18,738 bases of DNA. Origin: an uncultured Alistipes sp. Its GTDB lineage: Bacteria; Bacteroidota; Bacteroidia; Bacteroidales; Rikenellaceae. The notes below the pieces were generated by a model. The model worked only from the letters and a program-made list of their open reading frames with translations, was not told where the DNA came from and did not search any database. The stretch spans positions 1 through 18,738 of the forward strand of contig NZ_CABMQJ010000043.1 in NCBI RefSeq assembly GCF_902388705.1, in the 5' to 3' direction. Position 1 is the stretch's first letter, and each line of letters opens with the position of its first letter. Shown here in pieces: positions 1-7,599 of this stretch. A program made the translations under genes and the position numbers.

Positions 1-312
1 GACGATGCCGCCGGGATGCTCCGCCGCCTCTCGGGGCGCAGCCACACGGTCGTCTCGGGCGTCACGCTGCGCACCCCGGAGCGCACACACACCTTTTCGG
101 CCCGGAGCAGCGTCTGGTTCCGCCCCCTTGCGGAGGAGGAGATCGACTACTACCTCGACACCTGCCGTCCCTACGACAAAGCCGGCTCGTACGGTATCCA
201 GGAGTGGATCGGCTACGCCGCCATCGAGCGAATCGACGGCTCGTTCTACAACGTCATGGGACTGCCCGTCCAACGGCTCTATGTCGAACTGGATCACTTC
301 ATCACCCGATAA
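1..312 (+). CDS. maf: Maf-family nucleoside triphosphate pyrophosphatase, 3' part
   Basis: The reading frame is open from the first base of the window and ends at the TAA at 310-312, leaving 103 residues of a family usually near 190-200. The N-terminal half is therefore outside the window. What remains carries classic Maf signatures: an HTVVSGVTL strand, the segment YDKAGSYGIQ (conserved Lys and Gln of the active-site region), and the C-terminal VMGLPVQRLY stretch. Maf proteins hydrolyse non-canonical or canonical NTPs to NMP and pyrophosphate in the cytoplasm and have been linked to septum inhibition and house-cleaning. The surrounding pattern resembles the YhdE/dTTPase-UTPase branch, but substrate cannot be fixed from this fragment. 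The next gene starts 24 nt downstream on the same strand, so cotranscription is likely. Confidence 0.93.
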   Translation, partial: DDAAGMLRRLSGRSHTVVSGVTLRTPERTHTFSARSSVWFRPLAEEEIDYYLDTCRPYDKAGSYGIQEWIGYAAIERIDGSFYNVMGLPVQRLYVELDHFITR

Positions 313-336
313 AACCCATCAAACCTCTACCTCAAC

Positions 337-1494
337 ATGAAAAAGAATCTTTATCTGCTGCTGGCCGCTGCGCTTCTCTCCGTTACGGCGGGCGCCACCG
401 TCCCCCACCGGATTATCATTCCCGACATCGAGGGATACAAGACGCTCAAGGGAGAGCTGCACATACACACCGTCTTCTCGGACGCATCGGTATGGCCCAC
501 CACCCGCATCGACGAGGCGATGACAGAAGGTCTTGACTTCATCGCCGTCACCGACCACGTAGACGCACGCCTGCTGAAACAGAAAAACAGGGGGCTCATG
601 GACTTCGACCGCAACGAATCGTACAAAATCGCGGCGGCGGCCGGCAAATCCCGCGGCGTGCTGGTAATTCATGGCGGCGAAATCTCGCGCGGCATGCCTC
701 CCGGACACTTCAACACCCTCTTCGTCAGCGACTGCGAGGCGATCGGCAAGGCATCTGACGCGCACGACAACCACTACGATGCCATGCAGGCGGGGCTCGT
801 CGAAGCGCAGAAACAGGGCGGGTTCCTGGTCTGGAACCACCCGCACTGGGAGCGCCAGGCGCAGAACGAAACCCGCTGGTATCCCGAACACACCGCGCTC
901 TATGACGCAGGGCTGATGCAGGGCGTCGAAATTTACAACGCCTTCTGCGGCTACTCGCCCGAGGCGCACCGCTGGGCGATGGAGCGCGGCCTCGCGCTCA
1001 TCTGCGGCACGGACAGCCATGCGCCGATGTTCCTCAACGTCGACTTCGCCGGCGGCGGCCTGCGCCCCGTCACACTCGTTTTCGCCCGCGAACGTTCGCT
1101 CGGCGGAATCCGCGAAGCGCTCGACGCCCGGCGCACGGCAGTTTTCGCCGACGGCATGCTCTACGGCCGCGAAGAGGTGCTGCAACAGCTGATGCAAGCG
1201 CTCTTCGAATTATCGGACGTGAAATACGCAGAGAAAAAGGTGACGTTCCGCGTCGCGAACCGCAGTTCGATTCCGCTCACGCTCCGCAAAGCGCCGGGCA
1301 GCGAAAAGGTCGTCTTCCCGCGCGACATGATTATCCGCCCTTTCGAAGAGGTGACGCTGACCGTTTACGGACTGGACAACAAGAAACCCATCGGCTTGGA
1401 CCGGTTCGACGTCAACTTCCACGTGCTGAACTTCCTAATCGACGCCGGCAAACCGATGACCTATTCACTGCATTTCGAAATACCCAAAAAATAG
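337..1494 (+). CDS. Exported PHP-domain metal-dependent phosphoesterase
   Basis: The product is 385 residues and begins with a Sec signal peptide (about residues 1-20, ending TAGA, with no lipobox), so it should act in the periplasm. The metal-binding motifs of the PHP superfamily are present in order: HIHT at 42-45, TDH at 72-74, Glu115 in GGEI, His124, the NHPH motif at 167-170, and DSH at 226-228. These would ligate a two- or three-metal centre that cleaves phosphomono- or diesters. The C-terminal part (about 290-385) is a separate beta-rich extension of the kind seen in exported Bacteroidetes PHP proteins (often labelled Sb-PDE-strand). The substrate is unknown; cytoplasmic relatives include histidinol phosphatase, but export argues against a histidine-biosynthesis role. 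It lies 24 nt after maf and is followed by the S46 peptidase. Confidence 0.9.
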   Translation: MKKNLYLLLAAALLSVTAGATVPHRIIIPDIEGYKTLKGELHIHTVFSDASVWPTTRIDEAMTEGLDFIAVTDHVDARLLKQKNRGLMDFDRNESYKIAAAAGKSRGVLVIHGGEISRGMPPGHFNTLFVSDCEAIGKASDAHDNHYDAMQAGLVEAQKQGGFLVWNHPHWERQAQNETRWYPEHTALYDAGLMQGVEIYNAFCGYSPEAHRWAMERGLALICGTDSHAPMFLNVDFAGGGLRPVTLVFARERSLGGIREALDARRTAVFADGMLYGREEVLQQLMQALFELSDVKYAEKKVTFRVANRSSIPLTLRKAPGSEKVVFPRDMIIRPFEEVTLTVYGLDNKKPIGLDRFDVNFHVLNFLIDAGKPMTYSLHFEIPKK

Positions 1495-1627
1495 AACTAT
1501 GCCTTACCCGAAAACCCCATCCCCCACGACACTGTTCGCAGCAATCCGCTGCATGACCGGCCGTCCCGGCCAGCGCCCGCACACGGACGACAGGCAGGAG
1601 GACAACCGCCCGTCCGGGAAACCGCGC

Positions 1628-3631
1628 ATGCGGATAATCGGCCAGGCTATCGCATTGGCGATGCTGGCGGCGGTATCCGTCCAGCCGGCACGCGCCGACG
1701 AGGGCATGTGGCTCCCGAGCCTCATCTCGGAGCGCATCGACGACATGCGCGCCAAAGGCTTCCGCCTCACGGCCGAAGACATCTACTCCATCAACAAAGC
1801 CTCGATGAAAGACGCCGTGGTGCTCTTCAACGGCGGCTGCACGGGCGAGCTGATTTCGGGCGAAGGCCTGCTGCTCACCAACCACCACTGCGGCTACGAC
1901 GCCATACAGACGCATTCGAGCGTCGAACACGACTACCTGACCCACGGATTCTGGGCCATGTCGCGCCAGCAGGAGCTGCCGAACAAAGAGCTCAACGTCC
2001 GCTTCCTGGTCCGCATGGAGGAGGTCACCGACCGCATCGCGGCGGGTGAAACGAAAGAGGAGATTATCCGCAAGGCCAAATCCGAGGGGCGGAATTACAG
2101 GGCCGCCGTCGAGCAGATGTACTACGGCAACCAGCAGTTCCTGTTCGTCTACGAGCAGTTCGACGACGTGCGCCTCGTGGCGGCGCCGCCCTCGTCGATA
2201 GGCAAATTCGGCGGCGACACCGACAACTGGATATGGCCCCGCCATACGGGCGACTTCTCGCTGTTCCGCATCTATGCCGGCAAGGACAACAAACCCGCCG
2301 CCTATTCGCCCGACAACGTGCCCTACCGTCCCAAGCGCCACTTCACGATTTCGACCGCCGGAGTGCGCGAGGGCGACTTCACGATGATATACGGTTTCCC
2401 GGGCAACACGCAGGAGTACATCCTCTCGGACGCCGTCGCCTACGTCGCCGAGCGCTCCGACCCGGCGAAAATCGCCATCCGCACCGGACGCCTCGACATC
2501 ATCACCGCGGCACAGGCCTCCGACCCCGCGCTGCGCATCCACTACGCCGCCAAACACGCCTCGATTGCCAACGCCTGGAAAAAATGGCAGGGCGAAGCGC
2601 TGGGCATCGGCCGGCTGGGCACCGTCGCCTCGAAGCGCGCCTACGAAGAAGGATTCGCGGCATGGGCGCAGGACAAGCCCGAATACAGCCGCATCGTCGC
2701 CGACCTCAAGGCCGAATACGCCCGTATCGCGGACGCCTACTTCGCCCGCGAAATCACGCGCGAAACACTCGACGCCCTGCCTGCGCGCTACACGGCCGAG
2801 GAGCGCGCCGAGGCGGTATTCCCGCAGCGCAAAGCCACCGAACGGGCCCTCTGCCAGTGGCTCTTCGGACAGTACGCCCGACGCTGTCCCGTCCAGTACC
2901 AGGTTCCCGAGTTCCTCAACGGCGTGGCCGCCGCCGGCTCGCCCGAGGCCTATGCCGCACAGATTTTCGACGCCCTGTGGCTGCAGGGCGCCGACACCAC
3001 GGCCCTACACGCCCTGCACAGCGACACCAAACGCATGCTCTCCCACATCGGCTGGATGCTGGGCACCAAATCGCTGCGCAACCTCAACAGCGCACGCCTC
3101 AACGAACTCTACACGACCTATATCAAGGGGCTGCACGAGTGGGACACCGACCGGGCTTTCTACCCCGACGCCAACCTCACGCTGCGCGTGGCCTACGGAC
3201 ACGTCGGCGGCTACGAGTACGCCGACGGCGAGTACCACAAGCCGCAGACCACGCTCGACGGCATCATCGCCAAGGACAACCCCGAAATCTACGACTACGA
3301 CATCCCACAGGCGCTGCGCGACCTCTACGCCTCGAAAGCGTACGGACGCTGGGGCACGACGATCGACGGCCGCAAGACGGTTCCCGTCTGCTTCCTCGCC
3401 ACGAACCACACCACGGGAGGAAACTCCGGCTCGCCGATTCTCAATGCCCGGGGCGAACTCATCGGCCTGAATTTCGACCGCACCTGGCGTTCGACGATGA
3501 GCGACATCGCTTTCGACGAGGCAATCTGCCGCAACATCGCCGTCGACATCCGCTACGTGCTGTTCGTCATCGACCGCATAGGCGGTGCGGACTATTTGTT
3601 CGACGAAATGGATTTCAGCCGCCGCAAATAG
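1628..3631 (+). CDS. dpp11: S46 family dipeptidyl-peptidase, DPP11-like (Asp/Glu-specific)
   Basis: This is a trypsin-fold serine exopeptidase that removes dipeptides from periplasmic oligopeptides. The start at 1628 was chosen because it gives a proper signal peptide (MRIIGQAIALAMLAAVSVQP, cleaved before ADEGMWLPS, the usual mature S46 N-terminus). An in-frame ATG at 1499 would add 43 proline- and arginine-rich residues unlike a signal. From 1628 the protein is 667 residues, close to the family norm of about 700. Catalytic features are visible: His in TNHHCGYDA (residues 86-87), Asp in WPRHTGDFS, and Ser600 in GGNSGSP. Arg618, 18 residues after the serine in LNFDRTW, sits where DPP11 has its acid-selecting arginine and DPP7 has glycine. 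Cleavage after Asp/Glu at P1 is therefore predicted. Such enzymes feed amino-acid catabolism in asaccharolytic or mixed Bacteroidetes. Confidence 0.93.
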   Translation: MRIIGQAIALAMLAAVSVQPARADEGMWLPSLISERIDDMRAKGFRLTAEDIYSINKASMKDAVVLFNGGCTGELISGEGLLLTNHHCGYDAIQTHSSVEHDYLTHGFWAMSRQQELPNKELNVRFLVRMEEVTDRIAAGETKEEIIRKAKSEGRNYRAAVEQMYYGNQQFLFVYEQFDDVRLVAAPPSSIGKFGGDTDNWIWPRHTGDFSLFRIYAGKDNKPAAYSPDNVPYRPKRHFTISTAGVREGDFTMIYGFPGNTQEYILSDAVAYVAERSDPAKIAIRTGRLDIITAAQASDPALRIHYAAKHASIANAWKKWQGEALGIGRLGTVASKRAYEEGFAAWAQDKPEYSRIVADLKAEYARIADAYFAREITRETLDALPARYTAEERAEAVFPQRKATERALCQWLFGQYARRCPVQYQVPEFLNGVAAAGSPEAYAAQIFDALWLQGADTTALHALHSDTKRMLSHIGWMLGTKSLRNLNSARLNELYTTYIKGLHEWDTDRAFYPDANLTLRVAYGHVGGYEYADGEYHKPQTTLDGIIAKDNPEIYDYDIPQALRDLYASKAYGRWGTTIDGRKTVPVCFLATNHTTGGNSGSPILNARGELIGLNFDRTWRSTMSDIAFDEAICRNIAVDIRYVLFVIDRIGGADYLFDEMDFSRRK

Positions 3632-3648
3632 CACCGTTCACGAAAAAA

Positions 3649-3664
3649 GCGCTATATTTAGCGC
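3649..3664. promoter_or_regulatory. Palindromic -7 element upstream of S41 protease
   Basis: A perfect 6-bp inverted repeat, GCGCTA-TATT-TAGCGC, encloses the octamer TATATTTA (3653-3660), which fits the Bacteroidetes -7 consensus TAnnTTTG except at its last base. It lies in the 59-nt gap between the S46 and S41 genes and about 30 nt before the S41 start, a normal promoter distance. No convincing -33 TTTG is visible; the best candidate is the TTCA near 3637. Read on the minus strand the same palindrome is followed by six T residues, so it could instead work as an antisense terminator. Both roles are inference. Confidence 0.45.
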
Positions 3665-3690
3665 AACATAAATTCATAAAAACGACCAGT

Positions 3691-5490
3691 ATGATGAAAA
3701 ATCTACGCTACACGCGGTTCGCCGTCCTGCTGCTTTTGCTGGCGGCCGGCTCCTGCGGTAAAGACAAAACGACGACAGGGGAAGGCATAACCGGCGCTTC
3801 GTGGACGGCGGCCGAAACCGCCGTCGCCGACGGCGAGCAGAAGACATACCACTTTATGTCCGCGGCCAACTGGACGGCCCAGAGCGACGAGCCCGCGTGG
3901 TGCGAAGTCACTACGCCCTCGGGCGACAAAGGCCAGTCGACGTTGAAAATCACCGTTGCCAAAAACGAAACCGCCAGCACCCGCAGCGCCAATATCAGCA
4001 TCAAAATCAGCGGATTCGGCACGGCGGGCGAGTTCACGATCACGCAGGCCGCATCCGGCAGCGGCGGCAGCGGCGCCGACCGGGAGCTCAACAAGAGGGT
4101 GGACGACTTCCTGGCGAAATACTACCTGTGGAACGGCGAATACAGCCAGATGACGCGCGACCTGTCGCTCGATTACGTCAGCACGAACGACAACTTCATG
4201 AGCCGCACGCTGATGAGCATGACGACCAACGACCTCGACAAAAAGCAGAACGGCAGCGGAGGGTACAGCCTCTACTCCTACCTGCTCCGCACCCCGACCG
4301 GCCGCTCAATCGCGCAGACCACGCGCGGCGTCAACCACGGCCTCACGAAAGAAAAGGAAAACAGCCTGGGCATCGTCAACATGTTCGCCGTCGAATTTTC
4401 CAACAAGCCCGGCTATTACGGACTGGGCATATTGGCGGTCTACCCGGAATCCCCGGTGGCAAAGGCCGGATTCATGCGGGGAACGATTTTCGTCCAGGTC
4501 AACGGGAAAGACATCACGGCCGCAAACCTGAATTCGGTCTATGCACAGTTGGTAGCTCCGGGGGGGGGTCAGACCCTCACGGTCACCGAAAATGCAAAAG
4601 GCGCCGAGCCCGTATCGCTCACGGCGGAGGAAATCTATCCGAATCCCGTCCTTTACAGCGAGATTATCGACGGCAAAATCGGCTACCTGGTATACAGCAG
4701 TTTCGACGCAGCTTATGACGACGACCTGCTCGGGGCCATCGCAAAGTTCAAAGACGCGGGAATCACCGACATGATTCTCGATTTGCGCATCAACGGCGGC
4801 GGGCACGTCATCACGGCGAACATGCTCTCCACGTGCATCGCCGGTTCGAAATGCGAGAATGCGGTCTACCAATACTACCGCTACAACGACGACCGCATGA
4901 AGAAACCCTCCCAAACGGCCCAGGAAACCGGCCACCCGTATGACACGCAGCAGAAGCGTTTCCGCGAAGATTTCCGTTACGGCAATTATTACGGCGTCGA
5001 CCTGCGCAACTACGCGCTGAACCTCGGCCGCCTGTACGTCATCGTGACGAACAATACGGCTTCGTCGAGCGAAGCGGTCATTAACTCGCTGCGGGGGATC
5101 GACGGTTTCACCGTCACGCTCGTCGGGGAGAAGACCAACGGCAAAAACGTCGGCATGGAAGTCAGCAAATTCACGCTCGGCAGCTACCAGTACGAACTGA
5201 CCCCGATTACGTTCCAGGGATACAACGCCAAAATGGTCACCGTCGACCCGAAAGGCCTTTCCGTCGACAAGCAGATAAGCGAATGGGACTACGCATTCAA
5301 GGATTTCAGCGACCGGAGCGAGCCGCTCGTGGCATGGGCCTTGAGCCAAATCACCGGTACCAGCTATGCGGCCTATGTCGGCACGAACACACGCGCCGCC
5401 ACGAACATCCGTCCGGCGACCGTCAGCCTGCCCGACCTGTCGACCCGGCCCAAAGGCATGATTGCGCTCCTTCCCGAATCCGGGGAGTAA
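3691..5490 (+). CDS. S41 family (C-terminal processing-type) protease lipoprotein with BACON domain
   Basis: The product is 599 residues. It starts with a lipoprotein signal (LLLLAAGSC, lipid-modified Cys22), so it should be anchored in the envelope. Domains in order are: a BACON-like beta-sandwich at about 35-122 (SANWTAQSDEPAWCEV is typical), a Gly/Ser linker near 122-128, an S41 N-terminal helical region at about 130-225, a PDZ domain at about 235-310, and the S41 protease core at about 325-530. The catalytic pair is probably Ser458 in NNTASSSEA and Lys485 in GEKTNGKNVG, the serine-lysine arrangement of this family. BACON domains are mostly seen in Bacteroidetes and are thought to bind mucin or carbohydrate, although here it may only be a spacer. 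A second ATG at 3694 is equally possible as start. A run of nine G bases occurs within the PDZ-encoding part. The natural substrate is unknown. Confidence 0.92.
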   Translation: MMKNLRYTRFAVLLLLLAAGSCGKDKTTTGEGITGASWTAAETAVADGEQKTYHFMSAANWTAQSDEPAWCEVTTPSGDKGQSTLKITVAKNETASTRSANISIKISGFGTAGEFTITQAASGSGGSGADRELNKRVDDFLAKYYLWNGEYSQMTRDLSLDYVSTNDNFMSRTLMSMTTNDLDKKQNGSGGYSLYSYLLRTPTGRSIAQTTRGVNHGLTKEKENSLGIVNMFAVEFSNKPGYYGLGILAVYPESPVAKAGFMRGTIFVQVNGKDITAANLNSVYAQLVAPGGGQTLTVTENAKGAEPVSLTAEEIYPNPVLYSEIIDGKIGYLVYSSFDAAYDDDLLGAIAKFKDAGITDMILDLRINGGGHVITANMLSTCIAGSKCENAVYQYYRYNDDRMKKPSQTAQETGHPYDTQQKRFREDFRYGNYYGVDLRNYALNLGRLYVIVTNNTASSSEAVINSLRGIDGFTVTLVGEKTNGKNVGMEVSKFTLGSYQYELTPITFQGYNAKMVTVDPKGLSVDKQISEWDYAFKDFSDRSEPLVAWALSQITGTSYAAYVGTNTRAATNIRPATVSLPDLSTRPKGMIALLPESGE

Positions 5491-5531
5491 CCGGGCCCGG
5501 AAAAACGGACGAAACCGTCCGGCAAAACGAC

Positions 5532-5567
5532 TTCACCCCTGCTGCACGCCGTTGCAGCAGGGGTGAA
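5532..5567. terminator. Bidirectional intrinsic terminator between convergent genes
   Basis: A perfect 14-bp stem (TTCACCCCTGCTGC at 5532-5545 with GCAGCAGGGGTGAA at 5554-5567) closes an 8-nt loop. It is followed by ATTTATT on the plus strand. It lies 41 nt after the S41 stop and 31 nt past the 3' end of the minus-strand fucosidase gene, so it probably ends transcription from both sides, more clearly from the plus strand. Confidence 0.8.
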
Positions 5568-5598
5568 TTTATTCCGGGGAGTCGCCCCCGTCCGTGGA

Positions 5599-6975
5599 TT
5601 ACCTCAACGCCCCGGCCAGCCGCACCACCTGCGGACGCTCCTGCGCGTCGCGCAGCACTTCGGCCGGAAGCGTGAGCCGCACGCCGCCTTTCGACGCCGC
5701 ACAACGCACGCGGGCCTCCGCGCCCAGTATATCCGCCCTGCGGGGTGTCGCAACTCCTTTCAGCGTCAGAACGGCCTGCGGTTTGGTGTACAGCACATAG
5801 AGGTCGTCGCCTTTGGTCGTAAAAAAGACCCCGTCGGCCTTGTTCTGCGCCGCCTTGTCCCACGGCTCCGTGCCGTAAATCGCCTCGCCGTTCACACCCA
5901 TCCACGCTCCGATACCGAGCAGCCGCTCCTGCATGACGAGCGGAATCGTGCCGTCGGCTTTCGGGCCCACGTCGAGCAGCAGGTTGCCGCCGCGCGCCAC
6001 CCGTTCGATGAGCGTCACAATCAGCTGCTGCGTCGAAGAGTAATGCTCCAGCGTTTCGGCCCGGTTGTATCCGAACGAGTTGCCGATGCCGCGGCACTCC
6101 TCCCAGGGATGCGCCGCCGCGGACATATTCGCGGCGTGCGATGAGTCGAGGTCATATTCCGTCGTGTAGAATCCGCCGTGCCGGCCGCGCGTCTCCTTGC
6201 CCCAGCGGTCGTTGACGACGACCGTTTCACGCACGGGGCTCTCGTTGTAGAGCCACGCGAGAAACTCCTCGCTGCGCCAGGTCGAACTCGGATGCTCCCA
6301 TTCGCCGTCCGTCCAGAGAATATCGGGCGAATAACGGCACACGAGGTCTTTCATCTGCGGCAGCATATGCTGCTCGACGTAACGGTCGACGTCGTTCAGG
6401 TAAATCGGGTTGTACCACTCGTACAGCGAATAGTAGAAGCCCATGCGCAGTCCTTTTTCACGCACGGCTTCCGAGAGCTCGCCCGCCAAATCGCGGTGCG
6501 GGCCGACGTCGACGCTGTTCCAGTTCCATGCCTCGGCGCTCGGCCAGAGGGCGAAGCCCTCGTGGTGTTTCGAGGTCAGCACGACGTATTTGGCACCCGA
6601 TGCGGCGAAGAGGTCGGCCCATGCGGCCGGGTCGAAGCGCTCGGCCTTGAAATCCCGCACGAAATCGGGGTACTTGAAATCATCGCCGTAAGTCGCCTTG
6701 TGATAGGCGCGCGTGGCGTCTCCGACGCGGCTTGTGTCGGTATTCTTCTGCCACCAGTACCACTCCGAATAGACCGGGTGCGTGGCAATCGCCTTATCGA
6801 CAGTCGCCCACGCCGGCACGGAATAGAGCCCCCAGTGGATGAAGATGCCGAACCGCGCTTCGGCGAACCAGGCCGGGACGGGGCGGCTGTCGACAGACTC
6901 CCAGCGCGGCTCGTAAGGCTGGGCCGCTGCGAACTGCGATATGGCCAGACAAAAGATAAGCAGGTATTTTTTCAT
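5599..6975 (-). CDS. Exported GH29 alpha-L-fucosidase
   Basis: This 458-residue enzyme should release alpha-linked L-fucose from host or dietary glycans by a retaining mechanism. A Sec signal peptide covers residues 1-18 (ends FAAAQ; no lipobox cysteine), giving a periplasmic product. The GH29 barrel starts with PAWFAEARFGIFIHWG (34-49), and the motifs TSKHHEGFALW (134-144) and GFYYSLYEWYNP (179-190) are characteristic. Asp223 in ILWTDGEW is the expected nucleophile. The segment HPWEECRGIGNSFGYN (289-304) probably supplies the acid/base glutamate. Subfamily A or B cannot be assigned safely by eye. The C-terminal region after about 375 fits the small beta-sandwich usual for GH29. It has its own promoter and stands alone on the minus strand, converging on the peptidase block. 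It could serve the SusCD system downstream, but is not in its operon. Confidence 0.94.
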   Translation of the reverse strand: MKKYLLIFCLAISQFAAAQPYEPRWESVDSRPVPAWFAEARFGIFIHWGLYSVPAWATVDKAIATHPVYSEWYWWQKNTDTSRVGDATRAYHKATYGDDFKYPDFVRDFKAERFDPAAWADLFAASGAKYVVLTSKHHEGFALWPSAEAWNWNSVDVGPHRDLAGELSEAVREKGLRMGFYYSLYEWYNPIYLNDVDRYVEQHMLPQMKDLVCRYSPDILWTDGEWEHPSSTWRSEEFLAWLYNESPVRETVVVNDRWGKETRGRHGGFYTTEYDLDSSHAANMSAAAHPWEECRGIGNSFGYNRAETLEHYSSTQQLIVTLIERVARGGNLLLDVGPKADGTIPLVMQERLLGIGAWMGVNGEAIYGTEPWDKAAQNKADGVFFTTKGDDLYVLYTKPQAVLTLKGVATPRRADILGAEARVRCAASKGGVRLTLPAEVLRDAQERPQVVRLAGALR

Positions 6976-6997
6976 AATAAGGTTTGGTTTGGCAGAA

Positions 6998-7029
6998 CAA
7001 TATTACCCCAAAACGGCGAATTGCGCAAG
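6998..7029 (-). promoter_or_regulatory. Probable promoter of the GH29 gene
   Basis: Read on the minus strand, CTTG (7029-7026) and TAATATTG (7005-6998) are separated by exactly 20 nt, the usual spacing of Bacteroidetes -33 and -7 boxes. The -7 box differs from TAnnTTTG at one position. It lies 22 nt upstream of the ATG, leaving a very short leader. The match is moderate, not canonical. Confidence 0.5.
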
Positions 7030-7182
7030 CCGTGCGGCCCAATCGCACTGAATTATCACAAAATCATACTTTGCGGCCGGACATTCCGCCCCGCCGCAGC
7101 GGCTGCGCCCGGCCGGAGAGATGCCGAAGGATGCCGGTTCGCGCCGCCGGGGAATAATTATCGCGATTCCGTGGATAAAAAA

Positions 7183-7214
7183 TTTGGCGGATTAAAATTT
7201 ATGCCCTATATTTG
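7183..7214 (+). promoter_or_regulatory. Canonical Bacteroidetes promoter for tRNA-Leu
   Basis: TTTG at 7183-7186 and TATATTTG at 7207-7214 are separated by 20 nt, matching both boxes of the Bacteroidetes housekeeping sigma consensus exactly. The tRNA begins 31 nt after the -7 box. Confidence 0.88.
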
Positions 7215-7245
7215 CACACCCGAAATCCGAAAGGATATAAGCAAT

Positions 7246-7331
7246 GCCCAGGTGGTGAAATTGGTAGACACGCTACTTTGAGGGGGTAGTGAACAATTAC
7301 GTTCGTGCAAGTTCGAGTCTTGTCCTGGGCA
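7246..7331 (+). tRNA. tRNA-Leu (anticodon GAG)
   Basis: The 86-nt gene folds as a class II tRNA. The acceptor arms GCCCAGG (7246-7252) and CCTGGGC (7324-7330) pair fully, with A7331 as discriminator. The anticodon stem CTACT/GGTAG closes a seven-base loop TTGAGGG with GAG at positions 34-36. The long variable arm pairs GAAC with GTTC, and the T arm has GTTCGAGTC. GAG reads CUC and CUU leucine codons. CCA is not encoded. The gene is intact, with its own promoter and terminator. Confidence 0.95.
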
Positions 7332-7334
7332 CTG

Positions 7335-7368
7335 AAAACCGCGTCAGAAGAATTCTGACGCGGTTTTT
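7335..7368 (+). terminator. tRNA-Leu intrinsic terminator (left copy of a mirrored hairpin)
   Basis: The stem ACCGCGTCAG/CTGACGCGGT (7338-7347 and 7355-7364), extended by A/T pairs, has the loop AAGAATT and is followed by five T residues. It starts 4 nt after the tRNA end. Bases 7335-7366 are the exact reverse complement of 8582-8613 at the far side of the AT-rich islet. Confidence 0.85.
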
Positions 7369-7548
7369 GTTTTATTTCCCCATAACATATTGGTTTGCTG
7401 ACAAATTCAATTCAACACTTCGTTGAAGGTGTCGGTTCGATATGATTTCCCGTCAAAGGGCAGTTTTCAGGAAGCATCGAACTAACAAACTTCATTTTCA
7501 CATCCACATTAGAAACAAATTGGCATTGCTTTACGTATTATTAATAAA

Positions 7549-7583
7549 AGGAATATATTTATTCCTATATTTGCAAAGGAATA
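7549..7583 (+). promoter_or_regulatory. Promoter/operator region of the Panacea-domain operon
   Basis: Two -7-like octamers lie in tandem: TATATTTA at 7554-7561, with TTTA at 7530-7533 exactly 20 nt upstream, and a perfect TATATTTG at 7566-7573, 26 nt before the ATG but lacking a clear -33 box. The heptamer AGGAATA occurs at 7549-7555 and 7577-7583, and inverted (TATTCCT) at 7560-7566. The first two sites form the palindrome GGAATA-TATT-TATTCC. Repeats wrapped around the -7 box suggest an operator, possibly for autoregulation; that role is inference. Confidence 0.55.
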
Positions 7584-7599
7584 ATTAGACATAGATTAT

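Noticed and set aside
1499..1627. 43-codon in-frame extension of the S46 gene
   Set aside because: The translated stretch is not a signal peptide and would bury the real one at 1628. It may be untranslated leader, though use of ATG 1499, 4 nt after the previous stop, cannot be ruled out.
1412..2557. 381-codon minus-strand open frame opposite the S46 gene
   Set aside because: Antisense shadow of the peptidase; no signal, motif or promoter.
2233..3690. Long plus-strand open frame (2233-5490) extending far upstream of the S41 gene
   Set aside because: The part before 3691 is in an alternate frame of the S46 gene and is rich in Arg, Pro and His, as expected from GC-rich shadow frames. The true protein begins at the lipoprotein signal at 3691.
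7055..7075. ATACTTTGC as an additional plus-strand promoter before tRNA-Leu
   Set aside because: It fails the TAnnTTTG spacing, and a perfect promoter exists at 7183-7214.
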